A program made the translations under genes and the position numbers. Shown here piece after piece: positions 22,591 through 34,284 of a stretch of 64,000 bases of DNA; position 1 is the first letter of the stretch; every line of letters begins with the position of its first letter. The stretch is from Takakia lepidozioides (taxonomy: Eukaryota; Streptophyta; Takakiopsida; Takakiales; Takakiaceae). The DNA lies in the NCBI GenBank assembly GCA_030704615.1, contig CM060732.1, forward strand, positions 46,727,053 through 46,791,052, given 5' to 3'. The notes under the pieces are model-generated. The model saw only the letters and a list, made by a program, of their open reading frames with translations, was not told the DNA's origin and did no database searches.

Positions 22591-22861
22591 TTGACCATTT
22601 CCATATCAAAGATGATTACCACATATAAACCGGTGTTGGGAGGTTCTTTGATTCCACAACAAACCCCCAAAGGTGATCGATATGCATATATAACCGCTGT
22701 TCTAAGAAAAAACAAAAAGCTCCTAACCGCCAAAGTTTTGAAACAACCAGCCTGAAAACCGTCAAAGACCTGTCAAAGACCCACCGGTTGTTTGATGAAA
22801 ACCACCGTTTCTTTGAGGTTCTTACAATCAACCGGGAACCAGTTGTTCTTTGCATAAGAAA
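22591..22861. other. Spacer with copia LTR-like scrap
   Basis: Most of this stretch is unassigned. 22826-22861 (CTTACAATCAACCGGGAACC ... CTTTGCATAAGAAA) resembles 6598-6635, just upstream of the copia primer binding site. Confidence 0.4.
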
Positions 22862-23092
22862 TATCTGAAAAAACCGGAAACGGAGGTTATGAAATCAAAT
22901 AACTGCCCAACACTGATACAAACATGAGTTGGTATCAACTGCTCCAATGCCATAATATGAGCCAAACAGATGTGGGAGCCAGTCTTTGTGTGAATCTGTG
23001 ACCATCCATCCACACACCTGACTGGGTCGCAGTCTACTGTTTTCTCAAAATCCTTATTTACATGTTAGGTTGAATTTCTGCTATAAAGGCTT
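22862..23092. repeat. Dispersed repeat, copy 2 (pair with 7973-8206)
   Basis: Direct repeat of 7973-8206, about 85-90% identical by eye, for example GTATCAACTGCTCCAATGCC and CAGTCTTTGTGTGAATC. Confidence 0.72.
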
Positions 23093-23566
23093 CCATATCT
23101 GGGCACTTATCTGGGTCTTTGGTCAGGCTGAAAATAGAAATCTCACTGGATAACTAGGTGAGCTTCAGGTGAATAAACTCTTGTCAAAATCAAATTGCAA
23201 TACCTACACCTTGGCTATTGTACACAGAAAGAATGGCGTCTCAAAATAGGATAGAAGAACAAATGTGTGAGAGGCAAGAGCTGGTTCCACCATAGCCCTC
23301 AACACTCCCTTGAAATATTGTCACAGCACCTTCTCCCCCCCCCTTTTTCCTCCCCTTGCACGTAGCTTCAGTCCATGAAATAGTACAATGCAAACATGCA
23401 GAGTCTACAACATCAGTGACAGAATATCCTAGGACATCAGTGGGATGCAGGCCCTGCAGCTACGCTTGAGCAGCAAATGCCTGCGTCAAAAGCTGATGTG
23501 TACACTTGTACCTACTACCACTTTGCATTTTATGTCACACTGAAGTTTTGACCAATCCAAGTGACA
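23093..23566. other. 3' flank of F-box gene, no other feature seen
   Basis: This should include the 3' UTR of the minus-strand F-box/kelch gene. No reading frame or repeat was recognised. Confidence 0.4.
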
Positions 23567-26042
23567 CTAGAGTTCGATCACATGGCAGCTCAGAACCACA
23601 TCCTCAGAATTCTCCAACCCATTGATTGATGAAGCCACCAGCAAACTGCCATTGCCACTCCCAGATTTCTCCGTGTTCAGCACTAAGGTTTTTAGGCCCC
23701 TGCCCACAATATAGAGATTCTTGCCAATCGCTGCTAACCTGCATGGGTTATTGCAGAAGTACAATCTTTATATGACACTTGGGAAACAAAGAGAGAACCC
23801 AGTCATTAAGAGCACATCACTTGCTGTGTGTTCAAGGCAGAGCACCAAGCATGACTGGGTCTACAAGGAATGAATCCATCAGGATTTCCAAGGCAAGACC
23901 ACAGAAGTCCTCAGAAACAGAGGAGGATGTGGCTTGGATGTAAACTTCAGAGGACATGCAAAAAATGATGAAGGGCAGACAAAAGAACTGAGATAGGTCT
24001 ACTATGTGTGCCTAGTCAACAATGGAAGGCAGCATAACAACTCGGGTGTCCTAGATAGTGTCTGTGCAAGAATTTCTGGGAAAAAAAGTTAGTTTTCTTT
24101 GTTTGTTCATCCAATTCCCCTACATGTGTTTACTGGGCTAACCCGTAAGCAAGATACGACCCAGTTCTGTAGTAGAGAAACATTACCTGCAAGGCAAACG
24201 AATGGAGAGGGGAGAAAATCGGCCCACCCTGTTCCACTCGCCTGTGCACTTGTCCAGTACCATGAGTTTTATCCCAAATGTCTGGTCCAGCATGTAAATG
24301 TCGCTCCCAGTCACAGCTGTTGGCCCACACCATTTCTTCATCATCTCATTGTCAACAGCAGCCCATGCGCTCTCAACTGGATCGAAAACAGCTGCATAGG
24401 AGCCCATGTACCCCATACATGCGCTGACATGTCTCACGTAGATTTTTCCATCAATGACTAAGGATTCCCCTATGTCTGGCACTACGTTAGGGTCCTCACG
24501 TGAGAACCACTGATTCGTTTGTGGGTTAAAAACCTCCCATGAAGTTAATGCTGCCGAGGTTATGCCCATGCCTCCAACAGCATACAGACGGCCATTCAAT
24601 GTGCCGCTTACAAAGTGGCAGCGTGCGGTTTCCATGGGTGCTGCTTCGCTCCACTCATTCTTGATTGGGTCAAATTTATAGACCGCAGAGGTTGGAACAT
24701 GAAATTTGCCACCCCCTCCCATAACATAGAGCTCCCTTTCGACCACAGAGCATGTCACACCATACCTGCACCAAATCCCACAGTATAAAACACATCAATC
24801 GAGGGGAAGAAATAGGGAACCAACTACTAATAAGAGTTACCAAAACAGAATAACAAATCTGTCACAACAGCCCCATAAATAGCCATCATAATGCCAAATC
24901 ATGGACTCCCTCATTTACATTCTCAATGCATAAAACATGCTGATTTTACTTGTACCTACGCTGTCCCCAGGAATTGATCTGGTCAAATCTTTACGTACAA
25001 CCAAAGGAACTTGTGTGAGCTCAATCCTATCCTACATCACAACTTTTAGTGAGGATGAATCTCAGTGTAGGGAAGTTTTGCTTCTTCATTTGTGTCCTAT
25101 TTCTGGTTTTCTGTACCAATTTAGCTCAAGCATGCAGAAGAAGATTCCTTGATGATTGAATGCCATCATACTACTGCACCTTACTGATCATCAGAGACCC
25201 ACATTCTGCTGGTCCCAGTCATTTGGCACATGAACTTTAACCAGTGGTCACCACAACCTTTTTGTGACAGTTCCAATACATGGTTGACGGAGTCTAAAGA
25301 CATTCACTCAGTGCTTACTTACAAAAGTCAACTTTAGAGTTCTTGTTGAAAAATTGAAAATTGGCATCCTCTGAAGTACAATCCATTTGCTACAGCTCAA
25401 GTCAGGTTCCACATGGATGCAATCATATTCATCCCCTGTGTCTCTCGCTTTTGGGGGAGAGAGGTGGGGGAGGGGGGAAACAAACTTATTACCTCCACAT
25501 CAGGTAAGAAGGCCTGCAGAACAACAAGTGAAAACCAACGTACTACTTCTGGTATACAGTACTGCAAGACAATGGCACGCAAATATTCTGCATAGAAGGC
25601 AGGTTACAGACCTGTATCTCTCCCCCAAATGGATTCAAGGAGATGGATTGTGTGAATACCTCCGTAAACAGTCACCTGGCATACCAGGAAGCTCCTTCCA
25701 CCTCCGTGTGACAGGGTCAAGAACATGCCAGTGCAAGCATTCAAAGTAATCTCGGCTGAATGCGTAAATCCAACCCTCTGTCAAACCCAAACCCTTCCGT
25801 AGAGAGTAGTAGAACTCACTGGCTACCGTCTCTCTCCACATCTTGCAAACTCCCCGCAAATTCAGATGATGCCTGCGGGGTACTCGTGCTAGGCATTGCA
25901 AAGCCAGGTCATTGGGCAAGCCAGGGATGAGAATTGAAGACCCAGTTTCCGCCCTGTTCCCTGGTACCTCATTCCCATGCTCGTGACCTCTATTACAATT
26001 TCCTTGAAGAAGTGCCGCCAAACATACATCCCCAAGAGCCAT
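23567..26042 (-). CDS. F-box/kelch-repeat protein, three exons, intact
   Basis: Exons are 26042-25660, 24765-24187 and 23738-23567. Donors are GTATTC and GTAATG, and both junctions restore an Arg codon as AG|G. The coding total is 1134 bases, giving 377 residues with no internal stop. Residues ~38-80 form an F-box (ILIPGLPNDLALQCLARVPR ... VCKMWRE), which binds SKP1 in an SCF ubiquitin ligase. The rest forms kelch repeats with GG doublets and spaced Trp (ELYVMGGGGK, RLYAVGGMG, YMGSYAAVFDP, MLDQTFGIKLMVLD), expected to make a beta-propeller that binds the substrate. The final exon (RLAAIGKNLYIVGRG ... CHVIEL) closes it. The sequence style matches plant At1g22040/At1g55270-type F-box/kelch proteins; the exact subfamily and substrate are unknown. 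Confidence 0.93.
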
Positions 26043-28159
26043 TCACCTGTTAAAATCAAGCCACCCCTGGGCTTTTCAGGAAAGTCACATGAGCCATATA
26101 TTCAATCATGAAGAGTACATTATTTTATCATGTGGATCACATAGAGAAATGTCAATGTGGCTTACTGGTCAAAATACAAACAAACACTGGCCACAACAAG
26201 TAGACATGACAGGCTAGCCATGGTGATAGGTCCCCTGTACAAGTAGAGAATCTTTGATGGAAAATGTAGGTGATTTATACTCGTTTGGCTATTTCGTTAC
26301 TCAAAGACTTCGTGGACCATAGTTCCTTGCGTGCTGTCAATGTACTTAAAGGGGGACTGATATGCAAACTTCATAATTACACCAACCACCATAGAAATCT
26401 AACACACGGCTTAGCAAAACACTACCTGCCGCAATCACAACCAACATCGACAACAACACCTCCCTAGCTCCATCTCCTGCAAATGTTTAAGACAGAGGGG
26501 CCCTTCCCCCATTCTCGAGCTAGCCTCCTCCCTCACTACTCTCTTACATGATATACACTAAGCGAGAACAAGGTTTGGAAAGAGTCAGAAAGTCACTTGC
26601 CCTCTAATCTCTCAATCAAGCACCACTGGCCTCTGCATCATAATCCCTCATGGCTGACACGCAATCCGTTCCCTTGCTGAAATCGTTGAGCAGATTACAG
26701 TGGCGAGAATCCCGCACTAGTTCCCCGTACCGCTTCGGCCAATCACAACAATAAAGAAAATTCTCGCAGGATATTGGTTCCCTCGTTCTTACTTTGCCCC
26801 TCTCTAAACATCCATGTCCCACAATTTCAGAGCTGTCTCAAGCCCTAAAATTCGAAGACCTAACCCACTCAAGCTCACATCTAGTACTGGACAAAACAAG
26901 ATCTTGTTTACCTTTCAACCTATATTGCTCACCAACCCACAATTTCAAAGTGAGCATATGGATGGGAACCCATCGAAGGTCTCATCGCGTGGAAATAGAT
27001 CGCCACAGCTTTCGACCAAGAAGGCAGGAACCCGGGCTCATTCTCCCCTGCCCCCACAAACCCTAATGCCCGCGCTGGTCAATGAAATGCATGAATGAAC
27101 TCCGATATGAAGTTTAAGACACGGGGGATTGTGATGATCACAACAGCAGAAAGGCATGCGCCATTACTAATTGATTTGCATTCAAAACCCAATCCAAGAC
27201 TGTCCACTGCTCCTTCGATGTTAAGGCTATCAGAAAATAGTTATCCGTGTCTCCAGCCCTGCAGGGAATTACAACACGAGTATACGACATGCAGATGGCT
27301 GGGAAACAAAGAACCCTATGAAATTCTTCAAATGCAACTACAAATGTCCAGGTTCCACCACCTCCTACGATCTGAAACCTTTTGCAACACGCCTGGATTT
27401 GTGAGAAGCCCAGCCTACAGTCCTCGCTATATCGGAAAATGGCAAAATGTTATCCAGTTTCCGATCCACGGAGCAAAGAAAGACGATTCTCAAAACCCAC
27501 CCAAATAAATCACCACGATCAAAGTCCTGTTCAAACACGCCCGTATCTGGCGCATTCGACCCCACCCATCATACGTGAAGCTGCCAGAATGACGATAAAT
27601 TCCAAGCACAAGACCCAAAGAGGCAAACACAGGACTCTGAATAACACACTACCTAGAATTATACATAACACAATCTACCAATCCCTCACAACGGTCGCAC
27701 AGATGCACACGAAAGGCCCCACCAGCCAACACTCAGTGTCTCAGCGCTGGCGCTTGGTGGTCCTTGTGGTCCTTGGTCGTATGGAAATCCTGACCGCTTA
27801 CCTCCTGTCACCCCACACCACCACCGGTATATCCGGTATATACCGTCCTCAGATATACTCAAGGGTAGAGGATAAAAATAAATATGATTTAGTATTTTTT
27901 ATTTTGAACCATGGAGACATATTTAGCTTGTCCAATTTTTAGACCTTATCAACAAATTATCACCACTACTAGTCGGTAGCATAGTTGGCATGATAGAGCA
28001 CTCTGTGCCTGGTTCATTGGGGTTATGTTCTGTTTGGATACCTTGACGTGTATAGGATGGTTTTGATAGGTGATAGTGCCCACCCCCATGGGGCAGTAGC
28101 CACAAGGCGAAGTGGCTCTAATTACGTCGGCTTTCGCCAAAGTCTTCTCTTTATGTAGT
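26043..28159. other. 5' flank/leader of F-box gene and spacer
   Basis: The promoter and probable 5' leader of the minus-strand F-box gene lie here. Several long open frames (27095-27508 and 27382-27942 on plus, 26616-26822 on minus) have no domain features, do not join into a gene, and look like chance frames in low-stop sequence, so they are not called. A polypyrimidine-poor, AT-rich tail follows 27870. Confidence 0.4.
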
Positions 28160-28240
28160 ATGGTTTACAGCCCCTGTGGTAATGGGCACAGCCACGTAAT
28201 AGAACTCCTCGGGAAGTTGAATGCTAACAGCCCCCAAACC
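28160..28240 (+). repeat. Decayed tRNA-like SINE head
   Basis: CAGCCCCTGTGGTAATGGGCACA and a following CCTCGGGAAGTTG parallel the SINE at 4505-4690 (TAGCCCAGTGGTAATGGGCACA, CCTCGGAAGTGTTG). The B-box region has diverged. Confidence 0.35.
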
Positions 28241-29544
28241 CATCCCACGGCCCTAGCTAGGGCGAGCCACCCACCGCGGTGCAATACATCACTACAGGAA
28301 TTACATGGACGAAGATCCCTATGTCCACCATGATATGACTCCAAATGGCTGACGCACATCCGTGCCAACCACATGCGCATGTACATGAGATTTAGTATGA
28401 GATATAAATGGATTCATTGTTTATTGCACAGACTGTTGGCACGTGCGAAATGTCGTATTCGGTGTCATGTCCATTCGCTCTGCAGCCTCCACGTCTGTCG
28501 TGCCCTTGTAGCGTGACAATGGCCACCACAACGCTTCGTGATTCCTTTCATCTCTTTCATCCGTGGAATCGCGTCGTTTGGCGTGTTGTTTTGAAGGAGA
28601 ATGATCGTAGCTGACGTCTTTTGCAACCTGCTTGATGGAAAGAATGTCCAAACAAAAAATATGAGAACTGACATACAAATTCACATGTTTATGTTGTGAT
28701 CACAAGAGCATTATCACAAAGGCAGCAAGATGAGCATTAATAACATGATTACTTATGGTTTAAACCCTAAATTTATTAGGAATACGGATTTTGGTTTTCG
28801 AGTCGTTTCTCCAGTGCTTAAAACCATTTGTAATTGCTGTTTTTTAAATTTTGTCTCTTTATGTAATTGAATTAAATAGCCACGATTATTGCTACGACTC
28901 CGAAATCATTGACCCAACTTCTATCCGCCATCTGAAATGCCTCCGTGGGCCTTCATTGTCCGTTGCGACTCTCCAGTAGTAACTCCGACTACGAAGTTGT
29001 TCCCTGAGTGGTTTTGGGCACCCAGTCGATTCGGAAAACACACGATTCCTTCTAGTGTTTGTTTCCTCATAAATTCCATGCATTTTTTGTATGTGACGCT
29101 TCTAGGCTTATAAGGTGTGCGTAATGACCACACTCCATTTCTGGCATATTTTGCATAGCTAATTAGGTGATCAGCATGGTGAAGCGAAGCACAATGGTTG
29201 AGAATAGGCGGCAATACCATGATGAATATGGCCGAGGCCGACGAATGGGCCGACCTCAGGGCCGATCTCATTTGCGAGGCCCACTACAAAAGCACGCGTT
29301 CAAGAACCTAGCGATCACCCTTGGGGGGTGCATCAAGGTCAGTTGTATTTATCACGTGCGTGAACAGAAGGGGGTTAATTTAAAACCCCCACATACATTT
29401 TTCGCCTCATGCACTAAGCCCTATCGTTCTCACTCCCCCTGCTAGGCACACTAAGTCCTCGTCCTCCTCGCTCACCGTCTCCACCTCCTTCTGCGCAGCT
29501 CCTCCTCGTTGTGAACCCCTCTTGCTCGAATTAGCTGCAAATGG
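28241..29544. other. No gene seen
   Basis: Mixed-composition spacer. Short frames on both strands lack recognisable motifs. Confidence 0.35.
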
Positions 29545-29625
29545 AGAGTTTGACAATATTGTTGAGCAGGATGTTGTTTCCTGGAACACGATGATCGCAT
29601 GAAATGGCCAGCATGGGTGCGAGAC
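29545..29625 (+). pseudogene. PPR-repeat relic
   Basis: About 25 codons read EFDNIVEQDVVSWNTMIA, then a stop, then NGQHG. This matches the conserved core of plant pentatricopeptide repeats of the PLS type (FD-I-E-DVVSWNTMIAGY-QHG). PPR proteins bind organelle RNA one base per repeat. Only one repeat is visible and the stop falls within the conserved core, so this is a fragment. Confidence 0.5.
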
Positions 29626-29803
29626 AATGTGGTGAGGGCACCTTCTTCTTCAACCTATTTCAGTCTATTTTGCCCTCTCATCATTAGGGTTAGGGTGTTT
29701 GCTGGAAGAACTTCACACCGTCATCAGCTGCTAGCAGCAGGGCTGAGGATGTATTCACTTACCTTGGGGGAGAGTGTCCTTTCAGCTAGACAATAAGGAG
29801 AGG

Positions 29804-30687
29804 ATGTCTATGAAAGGGGACATTGTCCACATCAAATTTCAGAATGACAGTGATGGTTATCAAGGTCTAAAAATACCTTTATTATCGAGTGGTTCCACAA
29901 TCTTGAGTACACACATAGATGGAGATGTGTTTCAGCCATTGGCAAAGAGAATTCGGGAGGATCCTTCTACTACTATGGAGTTTCTTCCTTCTGATGATAG
30001 CATCAGCGAAGACATGCATGAAGAAGAGGGGCTGGTACAAAACTCGGATAGGCTGAAAAGCAAGTTGGCCAAAGATGCAGATGTTGTGAAGTGGCAAAAT
30101 GAGATTAAAGCCGTTCGAAGGAAACTGAGGGCACAAGGTCATTTTGATGATGTTGAGTTCATGACAAAGGATGTGGAAGGGAAAGCGTTGTTTCAACTTT
30201 GGCGTGTTGTATATCAAGAGGTTTATGCCCGAACAGGAAAAAACAAACCTTACAAGGCATGTCAGAATGATCTTAGATCTCATGCGAAGTCTGATGGGCA
30301 CCAAATGGCGTACGAGAGGCGTTATGGGAAAGGGAATGATGATCATATTGTGAGGACTCCAAATGAACAAGAAATCTTGGCTGCCAAAAATAAAATGGTC
30401 AAAGAGGTCATGAAGAAGATTGATAGCTTTTGCATAGATAATCCAAGTTCAGCTTTTGAGATTGTGGAGGCAACAATTGGGAATTACTCAAAATTGGGGT
30501 CTATGAGATTAAAGTGCATGACCCTAAGACAAGTTCACTTATATCTTATTTGACAGAGCATATCAAAGGAAAAGCTAATTTGGATGCGGGGACATGCAAG
30601 CTGAAAGATGTTGATGTAGATCTAAAATGCGAGTTGGGAGGCCTCCACAGCCTTATATTGCCGATGATAGAAAGCAAAGGGATTTGA
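29804..30687 (+). pseudogene. Unrecognised protein, N-terminal part of a broken mobile-element-like gene
   Basis: The frame runs from the ATG at 29804 (MSMKGDIVHIKF) to about 30500, then continues in another frame (VYEIKVHDPKTSSLISYLTE ... LILPMIESKGI) to a stop at 30687, so one frameshift or a missed intron separates them. Visible features are an acidic segment (SDDSISEDMHEEEG), a Lys/Arg-rich helix (KWQNEIKAVRRKLRAQG) and a possible metal-binding segment (CQNDLRSHAKSDGHQ). A TTTCAG acceptor-like site sits just before the start. I do not recognise the family. Its position ahead of the 31.2-32.3 kb sequence suggests the N-terminal part of the same element. Confidence 0.4.
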
Positions 30688-31179
30688 GTTTTTTCTTGAT
30701 CAGCCAACCTGTCATCAGATTTTCAGATTGTATCACTGGACCAGTAACAACTGCAACAAACATTCTATCATCATCTACTATGAAGAAGGATGATGTTTCA
30801 ACACATGACTTGCTACTGGACATCAATATTGAAGATGCAACTCCCATTTGACAACCACATGAAGGGTCCCAATGCAACAAAAGGAGGGCGATGCTATGGG
30901 ATGCGTAGCGGGAGTACAATCGTCACAAGGTCAATTTCAAACCATTTCTAGAATACAACAAAAGATGAAAGGTATGTCGAGCCTCTAACCAATCCATCAT
31001 TCTTAACCATCACTCGTACGTAATTGCTGGTACATTCCGGCATAAGGATTGAGAATATCAGTGGATGGAAAAAAAATTCTAGCCATGACTAGGTTTTCTT
31101 TCTGTTCTTCGATTCCAACTGAAAAAAAATTCACAATGAAGATTTATTGAGAGAAAATCATTGCTACTCAAACAAAAGG

Positions 31180-32345
31180 GAATGGAGACACGCGAAAAAA
31201 TAAAAAGGTTGGATTATCTTGGCAATTCAGAGATTGTCAATCAAATGACCAAGGATAAGAAAGAGTTGTGAGACTTTTGAAGTTGTGGGAAACAAGAACG
31301 AGAGTACTGTGTCTTTCTGTGCGTTGTAGGGGTTTGAAGGAGGCTGCTACAGAGGCTATTGGAAGGGGAGATGTTCACAAATTCTGTCGGAACATTATGC
31401 ATGCGCATAGGTCGGGAAAATTTGAAGGAAGAGAGAGTTTATGGGATTTTCTTGTGGATATTGGCAAGAACATGGGCAGATTTGGAATAGAGAGGAGGTA
31501 TAGCGATGTCACAAAGATCATATTTGAAATTATTCAGTGGGGTGGTATCTCATTTTTTGGCAAAAAATGTGGTCCCACACTTGACACTACAAAACGGTGC
31601 TTGAGGAAAGCAATGACATATATGGTGGGTGAAAGGGCTGATGTATTTCAGCATGTTGCTGAAATAAGTCAATATAAAATGGAAAATATGGTCCTTCCAT
31701 TGGAAACTGTCTCTGCCATGGTTGCTGAAGATGAGACCGTGATGAAACGATTGGTGATGTTGCTAGAGATGATATCCTTTTGGGATTTTGTGGGGTTGAA
31801 GAAAATCATGCTTGTGTGTCAGACTTTGTAGTTGAAATAGGAGAGGGTGGAGCCTTTGGCAAGATTGTAGATGCCTTCAAGGACAACATGATAGCACATT
31901 ATGCTAGAGTGTTGATAGCAAATCCCTTGTATGTAAGTTTACCTCAATTGGTTGTAGTTGTGCAACTTACATGCAATAGGTTTGATAATGAATTCGTGAG
32001 GTGTCAATGGGAAAAGTGAGGGTGTTGTGGAATAAACATGTGAGAGGTGTAGTTGGACCAATAATTATTGGTCATGCTTCAAATGGTGACAATCGAAAGA
32101 GGAAACTAATGGGAAGTTAATGTTGGAAGACTATGGCAATGGGGCTCCAGAGATAGGTTCTTCATCCCTTGGTAAGGCTTGTTATTTTCAACAAAAGTGT
32201 TGGGGAATGGTGCAGATATCTATGGGCTACACGACCAAGACCTTATTCACAATGAGAAGAAGTTGGTGAATCCATTGGACAATCATTCATACAACTAGTC
32301 TTGGGTGATGAGCTTGCAACCTTGAACCATGTACTTTTGGTTTAT
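31180..32345 (+). pseudogene. Broken gene of an uncharacterised, possibly transposase-like family
   Basis: An open frame from about 31268 encodes SGKFEGRESLWDFLVDIGKN, then GERADVFQHVAEI. It shifts frame near 31752 into DDILLGFCGVEENHACVSDF, then AFGKIVDAFKDNMIAHYARV and LVVVVQLTCNRFD. After a stop it resumes with GPIIIGHASNGDNRKRKLM, and later GLHDQDLIHNEKKLVNPLD and LATLNHV. From memory, an uncharacterised eukaryotic family combines a GH-S-GD-RRR segment with a HDQD-IHN-KKL-NPL segment; the spaced acidic residues could be part of a DDE nuclease core, but this is inference. At least three breaks make it non-functional. It is not one of the hAT, CACTA or MULE types I know. Confidence 0.5.
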
Positions 32346-32602
32346 CCTTGGGGGGGTCACTCCCCGTATTTTCAAAACCACGTGAGAACAAATATAAGGT
32401 GCAATTTATTTTTCTGAGGTAAATTTTAGAAAAACATTACTTAGAAAATACGATAAGGCAATATCTTTTCACCATTTTTTTTTAATCACAAAACAACCAG
32501 AGTCTTACTTAAGAAATAAATGTAATAAATGATTTTATTTATAGTATAATGTATCCATCCTTGTGAAGTTTCTTATATTTCATCCAGCTCCAATCCATCA
32601 GG

Positions 32603-32770
32603 ATGAAATCAGGTAGAGGTCACCTGAAGTTCAAATATGATTCCAATGATACACAGTGGATTGATGTTGATACCATAATCTCAACAGTGGCTATGGCATT
32701 TGAATCATCTCAAACCTTGTACTTTTTAGATGTTGCGGCTTTGAATGAGTTCGTGACTAATGAAAATTAA
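32603..32770 (+). pseudogene. Short C-terminal-like open frame, unknown
   Basis: Fifty-five codons (MKSGRGHLKFKYDSNDTQWI ... ALNEFVTNEN) end at TAA. The segment lies about 260 bases after the broken gene above and has protein-like composition, so it may be its C-terminus. No known domain was recognised. Confidence 0.3.
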
Positions 32771-33200
32771 ACTTTTTCTTTGGACTGGCATTTGAGTTAT
32801 GTTATATGGAATGTACTTGTTTGTGTACATACTTTGAAATTTTACAATTATTTAAGAGGACAATTTAAAATAAGATCTAATTAATTGTTACAAAAGAAAA
32901 GTATAAAGAAAAATAGGGTGTTAGAGAACAAAGGGTTTTACAATATTATCTAAAGATAGGGTGGAAAAAATGCAAATTTTTAAAAATATAGCCTAGTATA
33001 AATATACCTTTGTACGCACGTGATATGAAAAAAAAAATACATATAGTGACCCCCCCCCCCCCCTGGGTTTTTCAAACGTTTTCAAGTGATAAACATGGAC
33101 TCAAAGAAAGTGATGTCAAGAGGACAAATATCTATATAACATGAAATAACATGTAGATATATTTCAGTCCCTTTAGTCCTCTCCCTGTGATGGTTAGGAC
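32771..33200. other. AT-rich spacer with C14 run
   Basis: No coding signal. A run of about 14 C lies at 33051-33064. A possible target sequence GTTAGGAC sits at 33193-33200, directly before the hAT end. Confidence 0.4.
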
Positions 33201-33422
33201 CAGTGTTGTGCGGTTCTTGCCATATTGAAGGAACCGCCGGTTCCGGTTCCTTGATAGATTTAAAGAGGCGGTTTCGGTTCCGGATCCGGTTTTTTTTTAT
33301 GAAGCGGTTCCGGTTCCGGTTCTGGTTCCAAAATTCATGAGCAGATGCCGGTTCCAGTTCCGGGTATTTTTTGGGAAGGATCCGCCGGTTCCAATTTCCG
33401 GTTCCGGTTCTGTATTTTTTGA

Positions 33423-33455
<33 letters not shown>

Positions 33456-34110
33456 TATATATTTATCATTTTTTTATAAATCTGAAAATGATTTGTGAAT
33501 CCCCATTAGTTATATCAAATATTTTGACCATGTTGAAAAGAAACAACACAACATTCATAAACAAATTTATGAAATAATAATAATACAAAGTAACCAAGTG
33601 TAAATCAATGTGTGTAGAGTAGTGTACTATAGAGTACACAAAAAAATCATTCTATCTCAAACAACTCGGCCTCTACAATCAACTCTTCATTGTCATCTAA
33701 GAGGACTTCCTCACTGTTCAAAAATTCGCTCATGGAAGAGCTCATGCAACCAACACGAGCATCATTCGCCCAATTCTTGACAATGCTCACAAGCATATAA
33801 AGGTTCTGAACACCTAACTTACAACGTCGCAAGTTTGTAATAACACCTGCAATGCTAAAAACCCTCTCACATTCAATCTGAGACCCAACAATGCCCAACA
33901 GGAGACGTGCCCAATACCCCACATATGGAAATACAGATTCGTGCTCTTTCCACCATTTCAGAGGAGCACTGCACTCAGTGTCAGCGACTTTTTGCCTTCG
34001 GAAATACGCAAGCTGATCTTTCACCACCATCAATGTCATATCCTCACATGGCTCCTCCAAACCAAACAATGACATGTCATCCTGAGTAGAATCTGGCTCC
34101 GGCTGGGTCG
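33201..34110 (-). mobile_element. hAT transposon 3' end with C-terminal transposase domain
   Basis: The terminus CAGTGTTGTGCGGTTCTTGC at 33201 matches the hAT ends at 8678 and 9490. It is followed by GGTTCCGG-rich subterminal repeats to about 33420 and a TA-rich stretch. On the minus strand, 34075-33647 encodes 142 residues of the hAT C-terminal dimerisation region: PLKWWKEHESVFPYVGYWAR, then ECERVFSIAGVIT, then LRRCKLG and LVSIVKNW. This region holds the dimer together and includes the last helix of the catalytic fold. The rest of the transposase is absent; unrelated sequence begins by about 34135, so the element is truncated at its 5' side. Confidence 0.87.
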
Positions 34111-34284
34111 TAGTATCTGGGTGAAGTGGAGGTCATCATAAGATCTGATTTGAAGTGGAGTTTGACTGATAATGCCTCTTCATGAGGTTGATTTGTCGTA
34201 AAAATTGACAATGACCATGTTTGGTCCTGTCCATGTCCCGACAAGACATAGTATCTTCCCTCTCTTTCCCTTGACCAATGTACT

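Noticed and set aside
27095-27508. 137-codon plus-strand open frame
   Set aside because: Same grounds: it overlaps other frames, and no recognisable protein features or splice partners were seen.
27382-27942. 186-codon plus-strand open frame
   Set aside because: No domain, no start context and atypical composition. It overlaps another long frame and lies in the probable 5' flank of the F-box gene; a chance frame is more likely.
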